DNA of 64,000 nt, from contig UQTE01000010.1 of the NCBI GenBank assembly GCA_900543805.1, positions 21,595 to 85,594 on the forward strand, written 5' to 3'. The notes under the pieces were generated by a model that saw nothing but the letters and a program-made list of their open reading frames with translations, did no database searches and was not told the origin of the DNA. Source of the DNA: an uncultured Sutterella sp. GTDB taxonomy: Bacteria; Pseudomonadota; Gammaproteobacteria; Burkholderiales; Burkholderiaceae_F. A program made the position numbers and the translations under genes. The stretch's first letter is position 1; every line of letters begins with the position of its first letter. Shown piece after piece: positions 8,806-18,817 of this stretch.

Positions 8806-9891
8806 TCACGCCGCAAGGGCCTCTTCAATCAAATCCGCCACGCCTTCGGCCGCCATCGGACGGGCGAGCGAGCGGGCGTTCTTGGCCATGGCGAGGATGT
8901 CGTCTCTTGTCAGGCCTTCGAGAAGCGCGGCGAGCGCTTCGGGGGTGCATTCTTCATTTTTGAGCATGCGCGCGGCGCCGCGTTCGGCCATGAAGCGCGC
9001 GTTGCCGAGCTGATGCGCCGTCGTCTTGGCGACGAAGGGCACGAGTACGCTCGCGGCCCCGGCCGCGCAAAGTTCGCTCACGCTCGTCGCGCCCGCGCGG
9101 CAGAGAACGAGGTCGCTTTCGCGATAGCGCGTCGCCATGTCGTCGATGAAGGGAAGCACGGTCGCCTTCACGCCGAGCGCTTCGTAACGCGCCCGCACGG
9201 CTTCGTCGCGGTCGCGGCCCGTCTGGTGCACGACTTCGGGGCGCACGTCCTCGGGAATCTTCGCGAGCGCTTCGGGGACGGTGTCGTTGAGAATCTTTGC
9301 GCCGAGACTGCCGCCGAAGACGAAGAGCCGCAGACGGCCCTCACGCCCCGCGAGGCGTTCGTCGGGCGGATCGATCGCGAGGATGTCCGCGCGCACGGGA
9401 TTCCCCGTCGTACGTCCCTTCTCTTTGGCCCAGCTTCTCGCGCCGCCCGCAAACCCGCAGGCGAGAAAGCGGCACACGGGCATCAGGGTCTGCGTGGAAA
9501 GAAGCAGATCCGCGTCGCAGTTCATGAGGACGAGGGGAATGCCGAGCGTCTTCGCGGCGTAGCCCACGGGAACGGCCACGTAGCCGCCCGTCGAGAAGAC
9601 CGCGTCGGGCTTCAGTTCCCCGAGAACCCGTCTCGCCTCGATACCGCTCGAGAGAAGCTTAACGCCGCCCTTGACGGCCCCGACGAGGCCGCGCCCGCGC
9701 ACGCCCTGAAAGTTCAGGGCGTAAAAATCAATGCCGTGCTTTTCGACGAGGGACGCTTCCATCCCCGTCGTCGTGCCGATCCAGGAGACGCGCCAGCCGC
9801 GCGATCTCATGACGGCCGCCACGGCGAGCCCCGGCATCACGTGTCCGCCCGTCCCCGCCGCAGCGATGACGAGATGTCGTTCCGTACTCAC
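8806..9891 (-). CDS. murG: UDP-GlcNAc:lipid I N-acetylglucosaminyltransferase MurG
   Basis: 361 residues from a GTG at 9891 that overlaps the ftsW stop (GTGA). MurG is the GT28 family enzyme that converts lipid I to lipid II on the inner face of the membrane. Seen: [16 protein letters not shown] (glycine-rich loop 1), [39 protein letters not shown] (donor-site loop) and [19 protein letters not shown], with the [16 protein letters not shown] segment near the C-terminus. The gene is flush between ftsW and murC. Confidence 0.97.
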   Translation of the reverse strand: MSTERHLVIAAAGTGGHVMPGLAVAAVMRSRGWRVSWIGTTTGMEASLVEKHGIDFYALNFQGVRGRGLVGAVKGGVKLLSSGIEARRVLGELKPDAVFSTGGYVAVPVGYAAKTLGIPLVLMNCDADLLLSTQTLMPVCRFLACGFAGGARSWAKEKGRTTGNPVRADILAIDPPDERLAGREGRLRLFVFGGSLGAKILNDTVPEALAKIPEDVRPEVVHQTGRDRDEAVRARYEALGVKATVLPFIDDMATRYRESDLVLCRAGATSVSELCAAGAASVLVPFVAKTTAHQLGNARFMAERGAARMLKNEECTPEALAALLEGLTRDDILAMAKNARSLARPMAAEGVADLIEEALAA

Positions 9892-11087
9892 ACCTGACCT
9901 CCACGCATGTGAATTCTGTTTTCAAAATCGACGCGCATCAAGAGCCCCATCGCGAGGAGACTCGTCACGACGGCCGAGCCCCCGTAGCTCACGAAGGGCA
10001 AAGTGAGCCCCTTCGTCGGAAGCGCCCCCGAGGCGACGCCGATGTTGATGAAGACCTGCACGCCGAACCAAATGCCGATTCCCTGTGCGAGCAGGCCCGC
10101 GAAATACCGTTCCAGCTTGATGGCCTGCCGCCCGATTTCAAAGGCGTGGCGAATCAGCCAGTAAAAAAGAAAAAGGACGACGAGGACGCCGGCGAAACCG
10201 GTTTCCTCGGCCCATACCGCCATAATAAAGTCGGTGTGGGGTTCGGGGAGGTAAGCAAGTTTTTCCACGGACCCGCCGAGTCCCACCCCGAAGAGCTCTC
10301 CGCGCCCGAAGGCGATGAGCGAGTGCGAGAGCTGATAGGCCGTGTTGAGGACGTGCTCCTCGGACCACGGCTCCATGAAGGCGAGCACGCGGCTCATGCG
10401 CCAGGGCGTGTCCCACACGATCCAACCCACCACCAGGATCACGACGGTGAGCACCGCCGCGAAGATGTAGAGCGACAGGCCTCCGATGAAGAGCGTCCCC
10501 AGAAAAATCGCCACGATGACGACGAGCGACCCGAGGTCGGGCTGCTGCATCACGAGCACCGCCACGACCGCCATGTAGAGCGCCATCGGCAGGAACCCCT
10601 TCGTCGTCGAATGCATGAAGTCCTGCCGCCTGACTGTAAAGGAAGCCGTCCCGAGGAGGACCGCAAGCTTTACGATTTCACACACTTGAATCTGCACGGG
10701 CCCCAGGGGAATCCACCGCGTCGCCCCGTTGATGCGCCGCCCGACGCCCGGCACGAGTACGGCCGCGAGCAGGAAGACCGCGAGGATGAGAAGCCAGGGC
10801 GCCACGCGCTCCCAGAATCCGAGCGGAATGCGGTAGACCACCCAGGCGGCGAACCCGCCCGCAAGCACGAAGATCACGTGGCGCACGATGAAGTGATAGG
10901 CGGAAAAGTCTGAACGCGGATTGTCCCCCTGGGCGATCGTGGCCGAATAAATGGCCACGCACCCGATCGCAAGGAGCGCCAGAATGACCGTGAGGAGCCC
11001 GGTGTTGATGCCGACGGGCTCATGAAGGAGCGTCAGTCGGGCGCGCTCCATCTTTTCGCGCGAAGCGGAGGGTTTCGTGCGCGCCAT
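9888..11087 (-). CDS. ftsW: Septal peptidoglycan polymerase FtsW (SEDS family)
   Basis: 399 residues from the ATG at 11087, which sits behind GGAGGAGTTTG and overlaps the murD TGA by one base. FtsW is the SEDS glycosyltransferase that works with FtsI in septal wall synthesis. About ten hydrophobic segments are visible. Family landmarks are RRINGATRWIPLGPVQIQ, QPDLGSLVV (the loop-4 Asp region), YQLSHSLIAFGRG, EPHTDFIMAVWAEETGFAG and LPFVSYGGSA. It is coupled to murD upstream and murG downstream. Confidence 0.97.
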   Translation of the reverse strand: MARTKPSASREKMERARLTLLHEPVGINTGLLTVILALLAIGCVAIYSATIAQGDNPRSDFSAYHFIVRHVIFVLAGGFAAWVVYRIPLGFWERVAPWLLILAVFLLAAVLVPGVGRRINGATRWIPLGPVQIQVCEIVKLAVLLGTASFTVRRQDFMHSTTKGFLPMALYMAVVAVLVMQQPDLGSLVVIVAIFLGTLFIGGLSLYIFAAVLTVVILVVGWIVWDTPWRMSRVLAFMEPWSEEHVLNTAYQLSHSLIAFGRGELFGVGLGGSVEKLAYLPEPHTDFIMAVWAEETGFAGVLVVLFLFYWLIRHAFEIGRQAIKLERYFAGLLAQGIGIWFGVQVFINIGVASGALPTKGLTLPFVSYGGSAVVTSLLAMGLLMRVDFENRIHMRGGQV

Positions 11088-12505
11088 CAAACTCCTCCGG
11101 CCGCGCGGCGCGCGGCGGCGATGAAGCGGGCGCTACGCTCGGCGTAGTCACGGAACATGTCCCAGGAGGCGCAGGCGGGAGAGAGCAACAAAACGCCGCC
11201 CGTCTTCACGGCGCGCGCCCAGAGCGCGTCGACCGCCTCTTCGAGCGTGCCGAATTCCTCCGTGGGCACCGCGTCCGCGAGCGCCTCGCGGATCTTTTCG
11301 CGGTCTTTCCCGATGAGCGCGACGAACGCGGCGTGCGAGCGAAGCGGTTCGCGCAGAGGCGAGAAGTCCTGTCCCTTGCCGTCACCCCCCATGAGGAGGT
11401 AGAGGCGCTTACCCTGCTTGCCTAGGCCTTCGACGGCCGCGACGACGGCGCCCACGTTCGTTCCCTTGGAGTCGTCCACGACGTCGACGCCCTCGGAAGA
11501 GAAGACGAATTCCACGCGGTGCGCTTCGCCCCTGTAGCCGCGGACCCAGTCGAGCGCCGCCTTTTCGTCGCCCCCGGCCGCGCGCACGAGGGCGAGCGCC
11601 GCGAGAACGTTGAGCGAATTGTGCCGGCCGCGAAGGAGAAGATCCGCTTCCGAGAGAAGCGGCACGAGGCGTCCCGCTTCCCGGCGCACGAGTTCGTTGC
11701 CTTGGAGGCCGTAGTCGCCCTCGCGCTCGGGCTGATCTTCTCCGAACGTCAAGTCGCCTTCGCGCAGAAGGCGCGGCACGGCGTCGTCGCCGCGCGCGAG
11801 CACGCGCACGCGCGCCGAGCGGAAAATGCGCTCCTTGGCCGCGCGGTAGCGCGCCATCGAGCCGTGCCAGTCGATGTGGTCTTCCGTAACGTTCAGAAGC
11901 GCCGCGCCGTCAAGCGAAAGCGAGGACGTCGTCTCGAGCTGAAAGCTCGAGAGTTCGAGCACCCAGGCGTCCGGAAGCGTCCCTTCGTCGGCCGCGCGCT
12001 CAAGGGCCGACAGGGCGTTGAGTCCGATGTTCCCCGCCGCGACGGCAGAGAATCCCGAAGCCTTGAGCATTTCGGTCGTGAGGACCGTCGTGGTCGTCTT
12101 TCCGTTCGTGCCGGTGATGCCGACCACCTTGGGGTGGTACCCCCGGCTCTCGCCGAGCGCCGCGAGAAGCCTTGCGAAAAGTTCGATTTCCCCGATCACG
12201 GGAATGCCGCGGACACGGGCGCGCGCCACCACGGGCGCGGCCGCGCCGAAGTCGGGAGAGAGTCCCGGGGAGAGGACGAGCACGTCGCACTCGTCACCGA
12301 GTTCGGGCGCAAAGCCTCCCGTCAGGAAGCGGGCCCCGGAGAGTTCGGCGCGAAGCGTCGCGAGCGCGGCGGGCGTCTCGCGCGTGTCGGCCACGGTGAG
12401 AAGCGCCCCTTCGCGCGCGAGATGGCGCGCGGCGGCGACGCCCGAAGCGCCCATTCCCAAAACCACGGCCCTGCGGCCCGTCCAAAAATCGGTGAGTTGC
12501 GGCAC
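11087..12505 (-). CDS. murD: UDP-N-acetylmuramoyl-L-alanine--D-glutamate ligase MurD
   Basis: 472 residues from a GTG at 12505 (GGAGAGCATC upstream). MurD adds D-glutamate to UDP-MurNAc-L-Ala. Seen: VVLGMGASGVAAARHLA (UDP site), GITGTNGKTTTTVLTTEML (ATP P-loop), NVTEDHIDWHG (metal and carbamyl-Lys region), HNSLNVLAALAL and DSKGTNVGAVVAAVEG. It lies 10 bases after mraY and overlaps the ftsW start. Confidence 0.97.
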   Translation of the reverse strand: MPQLTDFWTGRRAVVLGMGASGVAAARHLAREGALLTVADTRETPAALATLRAELSGARFLTGGFAPELGDECDVLVLSPGLSPDFGAAAPVVARARVRGIPVIGEIELFARLLAALGESRGYHPKVVGITGTNGKTTTTVLTTEMLKASGFSAVAAGNIGLNALSALERAADEGTLPDAWVLELSSFQLETTSSLSLDGAALLNVTEDHIDWHGSMARYRAAKERIFRSARVRVLARGDDAVPRLLREGDLTFGEDQPEREGDYGLQGNELVRREAGRLVPLLSEADLLLRGRHNSLNVLAALALVRAAGGDEKAALDWVRGYRGEAHRVEFVFSSEGVDVVDDSKGTNVGAVVAAVEGLGKQGKRLYLLMGGDGKGQDFSPLREPLRSHAAFVALIGKDREKIREALADAVPTEEFGTLEEAVDALWARAVKTGGVLLLSPACASWDMFRDYAERSARFIAAARRAAGGV

Positions 12506-12515
12506 GATGCTCTCC

Positions 12516-13670
12516 TTAGCGGATCTTCAGAGTGGAAAGTCCGATGAGAACCAAAATGAAGGTGATGATCCAAAAACGCGTCACGACCTGCGTTTCCTTC
12601 CATCCCTTCAGTTCGAAATGGTGGTGAATCGGCGCCATCAGGAAGACGCGCTTGCCGTGCGAGAGACGGAAGTAGACCGTCTGAATCATGACCGAGAGCG
12701 TTTCCACGACGAAAATCCCGCCCATGATGGCGAGGACGATTTCCTGACGCGTGATGACGGCGACCGTTCCGAGGCAGCCGCCGAGGGCGAGCGCACCGAC
12801 GTCGCCCATGAAGACCTGCGCCGGATGCGCGTTGAACCAGAGGAAGGCGAGGCCCGCCCCGGCGAGCGCTCCGCAGATGACGACGAGTTCGCCCGCGCCC
12901 GGAATGTAGGGGAAGAGCAAGTAGGACGAGAAGTCGGGACGTCCCACGACGTAGGCGAAGATCCCGAGGGCCGATCCGACGAGAACCGAGGGAAGAATCG
13001 CCAGGCCGTCGAGACCGTCCGTCAGATTCACGGCGTTGCTCGAGCCCACGATCACGATGAAGGTGAAGATCAGGAAACCGATGAGCCCGAACGGAAGCGC
13101 GATGTCCTTGAAGAACGGAATGAGAAGATGCAGATTTTCGGAGACCTCAAGCGGCATCCCCGCGGCGCGCCACGTCTGCCAGGCCTCGGCCATCGTTGCG
13201 CCCGGCGTCACGGCGAGCGCGAAGACGAGATAGACGCCCGCCACGACGGCGATGAGCGACTGCCAGCCGAATTTCTCGCGCGCGCTCATCCCCTTGGGGT
13301 TGTGGTGCACGACCTTGCGGTAGTCGTCAATCCAGCCGACGAGCCCGTAGCCCATCGTCACGAAGAGCGTGACCCAAACGAAACGGTTCGAAAGATCCGC
13401 CCAGAGAAGCGTCGATACGCCGATCCCCACGAGCATGAGGGCGCCCCCCATGGTGGGCGTGCCGTCCTTGACGAGGTGCGACTTCGGGCCGTCCGTGCGG
13501 ACGGCTTGTCCGAAGTGCATGGCCCGCAGCTTGCGGATCACGGCCGGCCCGGCGGCAAAGCCGATGAAGAGCGCCGTGAGCGCGGCGAGCAGCGCGCGAA
13601 GCGTCAGGTAGTTGAAAACGGAGAATCCCGAAACGGATTCCGACCAGTGACGAAAAAGTTCCAAAAGCAT
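12516..13670 (-). CDS. mraY: Phospho-N-acetylmuramoyl-pentapeptide transferase MraY
   Basis: 384 residues, a polytopic inner-membrane enzyme that moves phospho-MurNAc-pentapeptide to undecaprenyl phosphate, giving lipid I. The substrate loops are intact: [16 protein letters not shown], the Asp pair in [22 protein letters not shown], and [11 protein letters not shown] with the C-terminal histidine loop [15 protein letters not shown]. Around ten hydrophobic segments are visible. No clear Shine-Dalgarno lies before the ATG, so translation may depend on coupling to murF, whose stop is 18 bases upstream. Confidence 0.97.
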   Translation of the reverse strand: MLLELFRHWSESVSGFSVFNYLTLRALLAALTALFIGFAAGPAVIRKLRAMHFGQAVRTDGPKSHLVKDGTPTMGGALMLVGIGVSTLLWADLSNRFVWVTLFVTMGYGLVGWIDDYRKVVHHNPKGMSAREKFGWQSLIAVVAGVYLVFALAVTPGATMAEAWQTWRAAGMPLEVSENLHLLIPFFKDIALPFGLIGFLIFTFIVIVGSSNAVNLTDGLDGLAILPSVLVGSALGIFAYVVGRPDFSSYLLFPYIPGAGELVVICGALAGAGLAFLWFNAHPAQVFMGDVGALALGGCLGTVAVITRQEIVLAIMGGIFVVETLSVMIQTVYFRLSHGKRVFLMAPIHHHFELKGWKETQVVTRFWIITFILVLIGLSTLKIR

Positions 13671-13688
13671 GATGGTGCCGTGTTGTTC

Positions 13689-15059
13689 TTATTGCCCCGA
13701 CGTTTCCCGCTTGCAGGCCTCGATCGCGCGCACGACGCGCTCGAGTCCCGCCGAATGGCTGGCCTTGACGGTCAGCGTCCCGGCGGCGGGGAGAATTTCC
13801 TGAAGTTTTGCGAGGAGTTCCCCGCAGTCCGAGAAGGTCCGCGCGCCCTTGCCGAAGGCTTCGGCCGCAAGACGGGGCTCTTCGCCCACGGTCCAGAGTT
13901 CGTCGAGACCGCAGCTGCGGGCCCATTCGCCCATTTCCCGGTGAAAGCGGGCGCTCTGCGCACCGATTTCCCCCATCGCGCCGAGGACAAAGATCCTCGG
14001 TCCCGGAGCCTCGGCCGTCATGCGCATCGAAGCGCGCACGCTGTCGGGATTCGCATTGTACGCGTCGTCGATGAGCGTGAAGGCGCCGAAAGTCGTTCGG
14101 GCGCCCCGTCCGGGGAGCGCCTCGAAGGCTTCGAGCCCGCGCTGAACCGCCTCGAGCGGCACGCCCGCCGCGACCGCGGCGCAGGCCGCGCCCGTCGCGT
14201 TGTGCACGTTGTGTTCGCCCTGAATGCGAAGCGCGATCCGGCAGGTTCCCGCGGGGGTTTCAAGCGTGAGAACGCCCGACGCGTAACTTCCCCGCACGAC
14301 GCCGCGTCCGTCGGGACGGATCGTGTAGAGCCAAGCCTCCTTCTTCGCGGCGACGCACATCGCCTCCCAAATGCCGGCGCAGGCGTCGTCGGCGGGAACG
14401 GCGACCCGGGCGCCCTTGGCGGCGCCCGCGATCATGAAGCCGTTTTCATAGGCCGTCGCCTCGACGGTCGCGAGAAATTCCTGATGTTCGCGCTGCGCGT
14501 TGGTGACGAGCACCACGTCGGGGCGCACCATGTCGGCGAGCTGCGCCATTTCGCCCGGATGATTCATCCCGGCTTCGACGAGCCCCATGCGGTCGCCCGC
14601 CTTCATCGAAAGAAGCGTGTGCGAGACGCCGAGTTCGTTGTTGAAGTTTCCCTTCGTCGCCCAGAAGGCGTCGCCGAAGGCTTCCTTCAGAATGGCGGCG
14701 AGCATCTGCGTGGTCGTCGTCTTGCCGTTGCTGCCGACGACCGCGAGCACGGGACCATCAAACCTGCGACGGCGCTGCGCCGCCAACAGCATGTACGCCC
14801 AGCGCGTGTCGGGAACGACGAGCTGCGGCATGTCGACGGGCGTTTCGCGTTCGACGACGGCCGCGACGGCGCCCGCCTCTCGCACAGCCGACAAAAAGTC
14901 GTGCGCGTCAAAGCGCTCGCCGCGCAGGGCGACGAAGACGGAACCCGGCGTGACCCGGCGGGAGTCCGTCACAAGCGGCGCGGACGCAAAGAGCGTCTGC
15001 CATTTTTCTCCCGCCGCCTTCAGTGCGGCTTCGGTTTTCCTGCGAAGCTCCCAATTCAT
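13689..15059 (-). CDS. murF: UDP-MurNAc-tripeptide--D-alanyl-D-alanine ligase MurF
   Basis: 456 residues. MurF adds D-Ala-D-Ala to the UDP-MurNAc tripeptide, completing the pentapeptide. Seen: DSRRVTPGSVFVALRGERFD (UDP domain), VVGSNGKTTTTQMLAAIL (P-loop), NNELGVSHTLL, EAGMNHPGEMA, EHNVHNATGAACAAVA and DDAYNANPDSVRASM. The start overlaps the murE stop (ATGA). Confidence 0.97.
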   Translation of the reverse strand: MNWELRRKTEAALKAAGEKWQTLFASAPLVTDSRRVTPGSVFVALRGERFDAHDFLSAVREAGAVAAVVERETPVDMPQLVVPDTRWAYMLLAAQRRRRFDGPVLAVVGSNGKTTTTQMLAAILKEAFGDAFWATKGNFNNELGVSHTLLSMKAGDRMGLVEAGMNHPGEMAQLADMVRPDVVLVTNAQREHQEFLATVEATAYENGFMIAGAAKGARVAVPADDACAGIWEAMCVAAKKEAWLYTIRPDGRGVVRGSYASGVLTLETPAGTCRIALRIQGEHNVHNATGAACAAVAAGVPLEAVQRGLEAFEALPGRGARTTFGAFTLIDDAYNANPDSVRASMRMTAEAPGPRIFVLGAMGEIGAQSARFHREMGEWARSCGLDELWTVGEEPRLAAEAFGKGARTFSDCGELLAKLQEILPAAGTLTVKASHSAGLERVVRAIEACKRETSGQ

Positions 15060-16564
15060 CGGCGGTCTCCCGAGAGAAGGCGGGTGCGGCGCTCCACAAA
15101 CACTTCCCGAACGACTTCCGCGTCGGAGAAGGGATGGCGCACGCCGTTGATTTCCTGATAGTCCTCGTGGCCCTTCCCCGCGACGAGCACGACGTCTTCG
15201 GGCGCGGCCGCGAGAATCGCCTCGTGAATCGCTTTGCGGCGGTCCGCCTCCACAAGGGCGGGCGCACCGCGGAAGCCCGCGGTGATGTCGCTAAGAATCG
15301 CTTCGGGCGACTCGGTGCGGGGATTGTCGCTCGTGACGACGACGCGGTCGGCCTCGGCTTCGGCGGCGGCCGCCATCAGGGGGCGCTTTCCGGCGTCGCG
15401 GTCACCTCCGCAGCCGAACACTACCCAGAGGCGCCCGCCGCGAACCTTGGCGATGGGGCGAAGATTCGCGAGCGCCTTCACCAGGGCGTCGGGCGTGTGG
15501 GCGTAATCGACGACGGCAAGCGGAACGCCTTCGGCGCGAAGCATCTGCATGCGACCTTCCGGCGCGCGAAGCGACGAAAGATGCGGCAGGAAGTCGGCCG
15601 CGGCGTACCCCGCTGCGCGCAGCACGGCAACGACGCCCAAGAGATTCGCCACGTTGAAGTCCCCCGCGAGAGGAATCTCCACGTCGAAGCGCCCTTCGTC
15701 GGTCACGAGCGTAAAGCGCATGCCGTGCGGCACCGCACGGACGTCTTCGGCGCCGACGTAGCGGTCGTGCACCCAGGCGGGCTCGCCACGAAGGCTCGTC
15801 GCCCACACCCGCACGCCGTGCGCGCGGGCGGTCTCGGCCATAGCCTCGGCCGCGGGATCATCCGCGTTGAGGACGGCGTCCTCGAGTTCGGGACGCGCAA
15901 AGAGAAGGCGCTTCGCTTCTTCGTAGGCCTCCATGGAGCCGTGATAGTCGAGATGGTCGCGCGTGAGGTTCGTAAAGACGCCGATGCGCACCGCGGCGCC
16001 CGAGAGGCGCCCCTGAACGAGTCCGATCGAACTCGCTTCCACGGCGAAAGCCTGTGCGCCGTGCGCCTTCAGATCAAAAAGAAGTCCTTCGAGACTCACC
16101 GCGTCGGGCGTCGTGAGTCCGGGCGAAGGGAAGCGTTCGCCCGCAAGGAAGGTGCCGATCGTCCCGACGGCCGCGCAGGGACGGCCGAGCGCGCTCAAAA
16201 GCTGCGCGCACCAGTGGCTCGTCGTGGTTTTCCCGTTCGTGCCCGTCACGGCGACGCCGAGCATCGATTCGGCGGGTTTTCCGTAAAAGAGCGCGGCGAT
16301 TTCCCCCGCCCGTTCCGAGAGCTTCGGAACCGGCAGGGTCGGCATCGGGTGGTGTTCCGGCGCCGCTTCGTTTTCGCGGGCCTCATAGATCGCCCCGGCG
16401 GCGCCCCGCGCCTCGGCGACGCGGATGAAATGCCGCCCGTCGCTCGTACGTCCCGGGAGCGCCACAAAGACGTCGCCCGGTTCGACGAGGCGGCTGTCCA
16501 CCCGCAGGTGGGATCCCTCGTGCACAAGGCGGCGCAGCCACGCCACCACTTCTTCGTTCGTCAT
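15056..16564 (-). CDS. murE: UDP-MurNAc-L-alanyl-D-glutamate--2,6-diaminopimelate ligase MurE
   Basis: 502 residues from the ATG at 16564 (MTNEEVVAWLRRLV). An earlier in-frame ATG at 16630 would add 22 basic residues, but it has no ribosome site and sits 5 bases from a very stable hairpin, so the shorter form is preferred; a GAGGGG lies ~13 bases before it. MurE adds the third stem residue. VTGTNGKTTTSHW is the P-loop, LTRDHLDYHGSM the metal region, and SDNPRTE the DNPR motif of enzymes that use meso-diaminopimelate rather than lysine. It overlaps murF by 4 bases. Confidence 0.95.
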   Translation of the reverse strand: MTNEEVVAWLRRLVHEGSHLRVDSRLVEPGDVFVALPGRTSDGRHFIRVAEARGAAGAIYEARENEAAPEHHPMPTLPVPKLSERAGEIAALFYGKPAESMLGVAVTGTNGKTTTSHWCAQLLSALGRPCAAVGTIGTFLAGERFPSPGLTTPDAVSLEGLLFDLKAHGAQAFAVEASSIGLVQGRLSGAAVRIGVFTNLTRDHLDYHGSMEAYEEAKRLLFARPELEDAVLNADDPAAEAMAETARAHGVRVWATSLRGEPAWVHDRYVGAEDVRAVPHGMRFTLVTDEGRFDVEIPLAGDFNVANLLGVVAVLRAAGYAAADFLPHLSSLRAPEGRMQMLRAEGVPLAVVDYAHTPDALVKALANLRPIAKVRGGRLWVVFGCGGDRDAGKRPLMAAAAEAEADRVVVTSDNPRTESPEAILSDITAGFRGAPALVEADRRKAIHEAILAAAPEDVVLVAGKGHEDYQEINGVRHPFSDAEVVREVFVERRTRLLSGDRR

Positions 16565-16635
16565 AACTGTCGGTGCGCCCCTCGGCCGTTTCGCCGGGAA
16601 AGGCGCACGCTCTCCTTCTTTCCGTTTCATCCAAT

Positions 16636-16659
16636 GGACGCGTCCCGAAGGACGCGCCC
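16636..16659 (-). other. Stable UUCG tetraloop hairpin between ftsI and murE
   Basis: On the minus strand GGGCGCGTCC, TTCG, GGACGCGTCC form a 10-bp stem (one G-U) capped by a c(UUCG)g tetraloop, among the most stable RNA loops. No U-run follows, so it is not an intrinsic terminator. It lies 11 bases after the ftsI stop and 5 bases before the unused murE ATG at 16630. Likely roles are mRNA stabilisation or processing, or blocking the upstream start; this is inference. Confidence 0.6.
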
Positions 16660-16670
16660 GTTCAACCGTT

Positions 16671-18479
16671 TCAGCCCCGCGTGCCGCGTTTTTGCTCCTT
16701 GAGAGCCTCCTGCGCGGCCACGTCGAAGTCAGGGCTCACCATCATCGTGCGCAGCGCGCCCGCGGCCACTTCGTTGAAGACGGGGCCCGCGGCCTTGCCG
16801 CCGAAATGCATCCCGCGCTTGGCCTCGTCGATCATGACGGCGATCACGAAGCGCGGACGCGTCGCGGGAATGATCCCGACGAAACTCGCCACGGTATCGT
16901 CGACATAGCGGCCGTTCTTCACTTTGTTTGCAGTGCCGGTCTTCCCGGCCACCGTATACCCCGCGACCTTCACGATCGAGGCCGTGCCGCCGCGGCGCAC
17001 CGTATTCATCATCATGGCCCGAATGCTTCGCGCCGTTTCGGGCTTGAAGACGGGCTCGCCCTTGACGACCTCCCCTTCGGGACGCTTGTAGAGCGTGAGG
17101 TCGATCACGTCGCCGTCGCGCGCGATCGCCGTGTAGGCGCGCACGAGCTGCAGAAGCGAGACCGTCACGCCGTGACCGTAGGAAATGGTCGCCTGCTCGA
17201 TCGGGCGCCAGGTCTTGGCGGGGCGAAGCCGTCCCGCCGTGGCGCCGGGAAAGCCGATCGACACGGGTCGGCCGAAGCCGAGCTTCGAATACATGTCGCC
17301 CAAGACCTGCGGCGCAATTTCGAGGGCGATCTTGACGGTGCCGATGTTGGAGCTTCGCGCCACGATCTCCGCTACGGTGAGAAGGCCGTAGTCGTGAATG
17401 TCCCCGATCGTACGGTCGCCGATCGTGAGTTTTCCCGGGGCCGTCTGAATCGTCGTCATCGGCGTGACGATCCCCATGTCGAGCGCCTTGGCGATCGCAA
17501 AGGGCTTCATGGTCGAGCCCGGCTCGAACTGGTCGGTGATCGAGCGGTTGCGAACGAGGTCGAACTTGATCCCCGCCTTGTCGTTCGGATCGTAGGCGGG
17601 CGAATTGACGAGCGCGAGAATCTCGCCCGTCCGGACGTCCGCGACGATGACCGCCCCCGCCTTCGCTTCGGCGTTCTTGACGGCCGCGTTGAGGGCGTCG
17701 TAGGCGATGAACTGAATGCGCGAGTCGATGGAAAGCTGGACGTTTTGCCCCGGACGGGCTTCGACCGCCCAGACGTCGTCGACCACGCGTCCGAAGCGGT
17801 CGCGAATCACGCGGCGCACCCCCTCTTCCCCGCGCAACGTGCGGTCCATGGCAAGTTCCACGCCTTCCTGACCGTGGTTTTCGGAGTCGGTGAAGCCCAC
17901 GATGTGCGCAAGCACGGGGCCGTCGGGATAAAAGCGCCTCACTTCGGGCGTGATGCCGATGCCAGGAATGCCGAGCTTGCGCACGGTTTCCGCGGTCGAG
18001 ACGCTTTCGCGGCGCGCGAGATACACGAAGTGCGGAGAGGACGGATGCTCGAGTTTGCGGCGAAGCGACGAGTACGACATGCCGAGCGTCTTGGCGAGCG
18101 TCTGCAGATCCTTCTTGTCGGCCTTGAGCGTGAAGGCGGGGTCGGCCCAGATGTTGCGCACCGGCAGGCTCGAAGCGAGGACGACGCCGTTGCGGTCGAG
18201 GATTTCGCCGCGCGTGCTCGCGAGCGACACCGTGCGGGCGTAGCGGTATTCGCCCTGACGCTGCAGAAAGTCCGTGTTGAGGACCTGCAGATAGAAGGCG
18301 CGCACGGCCAGGCCCAAAAAGCCCGCCACGATGAGGAAGAACGCCACGTAGGTGTGGGCGGGCGGGATGCGCACGACGATGAGCGGACTGCTCTCGTCGC
18401 GCGGACGCGCCTCTCTTCTCTCGCGGTCACGCGAGAGAAGCGTGAGGAAAAAGCGGCGGATGCACGAAAAGATCTTCAT
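16671..18479 (-). CDS. ftsI: Septal peptidoglycan transpeptidase FtsI (PBP3)
   Basis: 602 residues. FtsI is the monofunctional class B penicillin-binding protein of the divisome, partner of FtsW. A basic cytoplasmic N-terminus is followed by one membrane helix (residues ~44-63). The pedestal domain contains STRGEILDRNG, and the transpeptidase domain carries the serine-site EPGSTMKPF (SxxK), ARSSNIGTV (SxN) and VAGKTGTANKV (KTG). The start overlaps the ftsL stop (ATGA). A stable hairpin follows the gene before murE. Confidence 0.98.
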   Translation of the reverse strand: MKIFSCIRRFFLTLLSRDRERREARPRDESSPLIVVRIPPAHTYVAFFLIVAGFLGLAVRAFYLQVLNTDFLQRQGEYRYARTVSLASTRGEILDRNGVVLASSLPVRNIWADPAFTLKADKKDLQTLAKTLGMSYSSLRRKLEHPSSPHFVYLARRESVSTAETVRKLGIPGIGITPEVRRFYPDGPVLAHIVGFTDSENHGQEGVELAMDRTLRGEEGVRRVIRDRFGRVVDDVWAVEARPGQNVQLSIDSRIQFIAYDALNAAVKNAEAKAGAVIVADVRTGEILALVNSPAYDPNDKAGIKFDLVRNRSITDQFEPGSTMKPFAIAKALDMGIVTPMTTIQTAPGKLTIGDRTIGDIHDYGLLTVAEIVARSSNIGTVKIALEIAPQVLGDMYSKLGFGRPVSIGFPGATAGRLRPAKTWRPIEQATISYGHGVTVSLLQLVRAYTAIARDGDVIDLTLYKRPEGEVVKGEPVFKPETARSIRAMMMNTVRRGGTASIVKVAGYTVAGKTGTANKVKNGRYVDDTVASFVGIIPATRPRFVIAVMIDEAKRGMHFGGKAAGPVFNEVAAGALRTMMVSPDFDVAAQEALKEQKRGTRG

Positions 18480-18817
18480 CGCTTCGCCTCTTTTCGCTCC
18501 GCCTCAGCGGGCGCATCGGATTTCTTCGCCTCCGCGCCCTCGAGAATCACGGTGTGCGCGCCGTCCACGGGCACGAGCCCGAAGGCGGCGGCCGAGTCGG
18601 AAATGCGACTCGGGAGCGACGCACGGCGCACGCGCATGAGAAGCTCCGCCTGATCATCCTTCAGGCGGCGCTCCACGTCGATGGCGCGCTCGTGTTCGAC
18701 AAAGAGCTGACGCATCCGATAGCGTTCGTTGACGAGCATCACGCTCCCCGCAAGGAGCGCAATCCCCGTCACGATCGAGAGGATGAACAGCACTTTTTCG
18801 CGCTCCTTCCCGTTCAC
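18476..18817 (-). CDS. ftsL: Cell division protein FtsL
   Basis: 113 residues from a GTG at 18817 that overlaps the rsmH stop (GTGA); the open frame continues upstream but that part is antisense noise over rsmH. FtsL is a small bitopic divisome protein that forms a complex with FtsB and FtsQ and activates FtsWI. A short cytoplasmic N-terminus (NGKEREK), one membrane helix (residues ~9-29, VLFILSIVTGIALLAGSVML), then a periplasmic coiled coil (RMRQLFVEHERAIDVERRL) are visible. The C-terminal ~30 residues are charged, rich in A, E and K. It is coupled to ftsI. Confidence 0.9.
   Translation of the reverse strand: MNGKEREKVLFILSIVTGIALLAGSVMLVNERYRMRQLFVEHERAIDVERRLKDDQAELLMRVRRASLPSRISDSAAAFGLVPVDGAHTVILEGAEAKKSDAPAEAERKEAKR

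Noticed and set aside
12018-15158. A 1046-codon open frame on the plus strand opposite murD, mraY and murF
   Set aside because: Antisense to three certain genes with compositionally biased, motif-free translation. The same holds for other long antisense frames opposite dsbD, uvrA and groEL.
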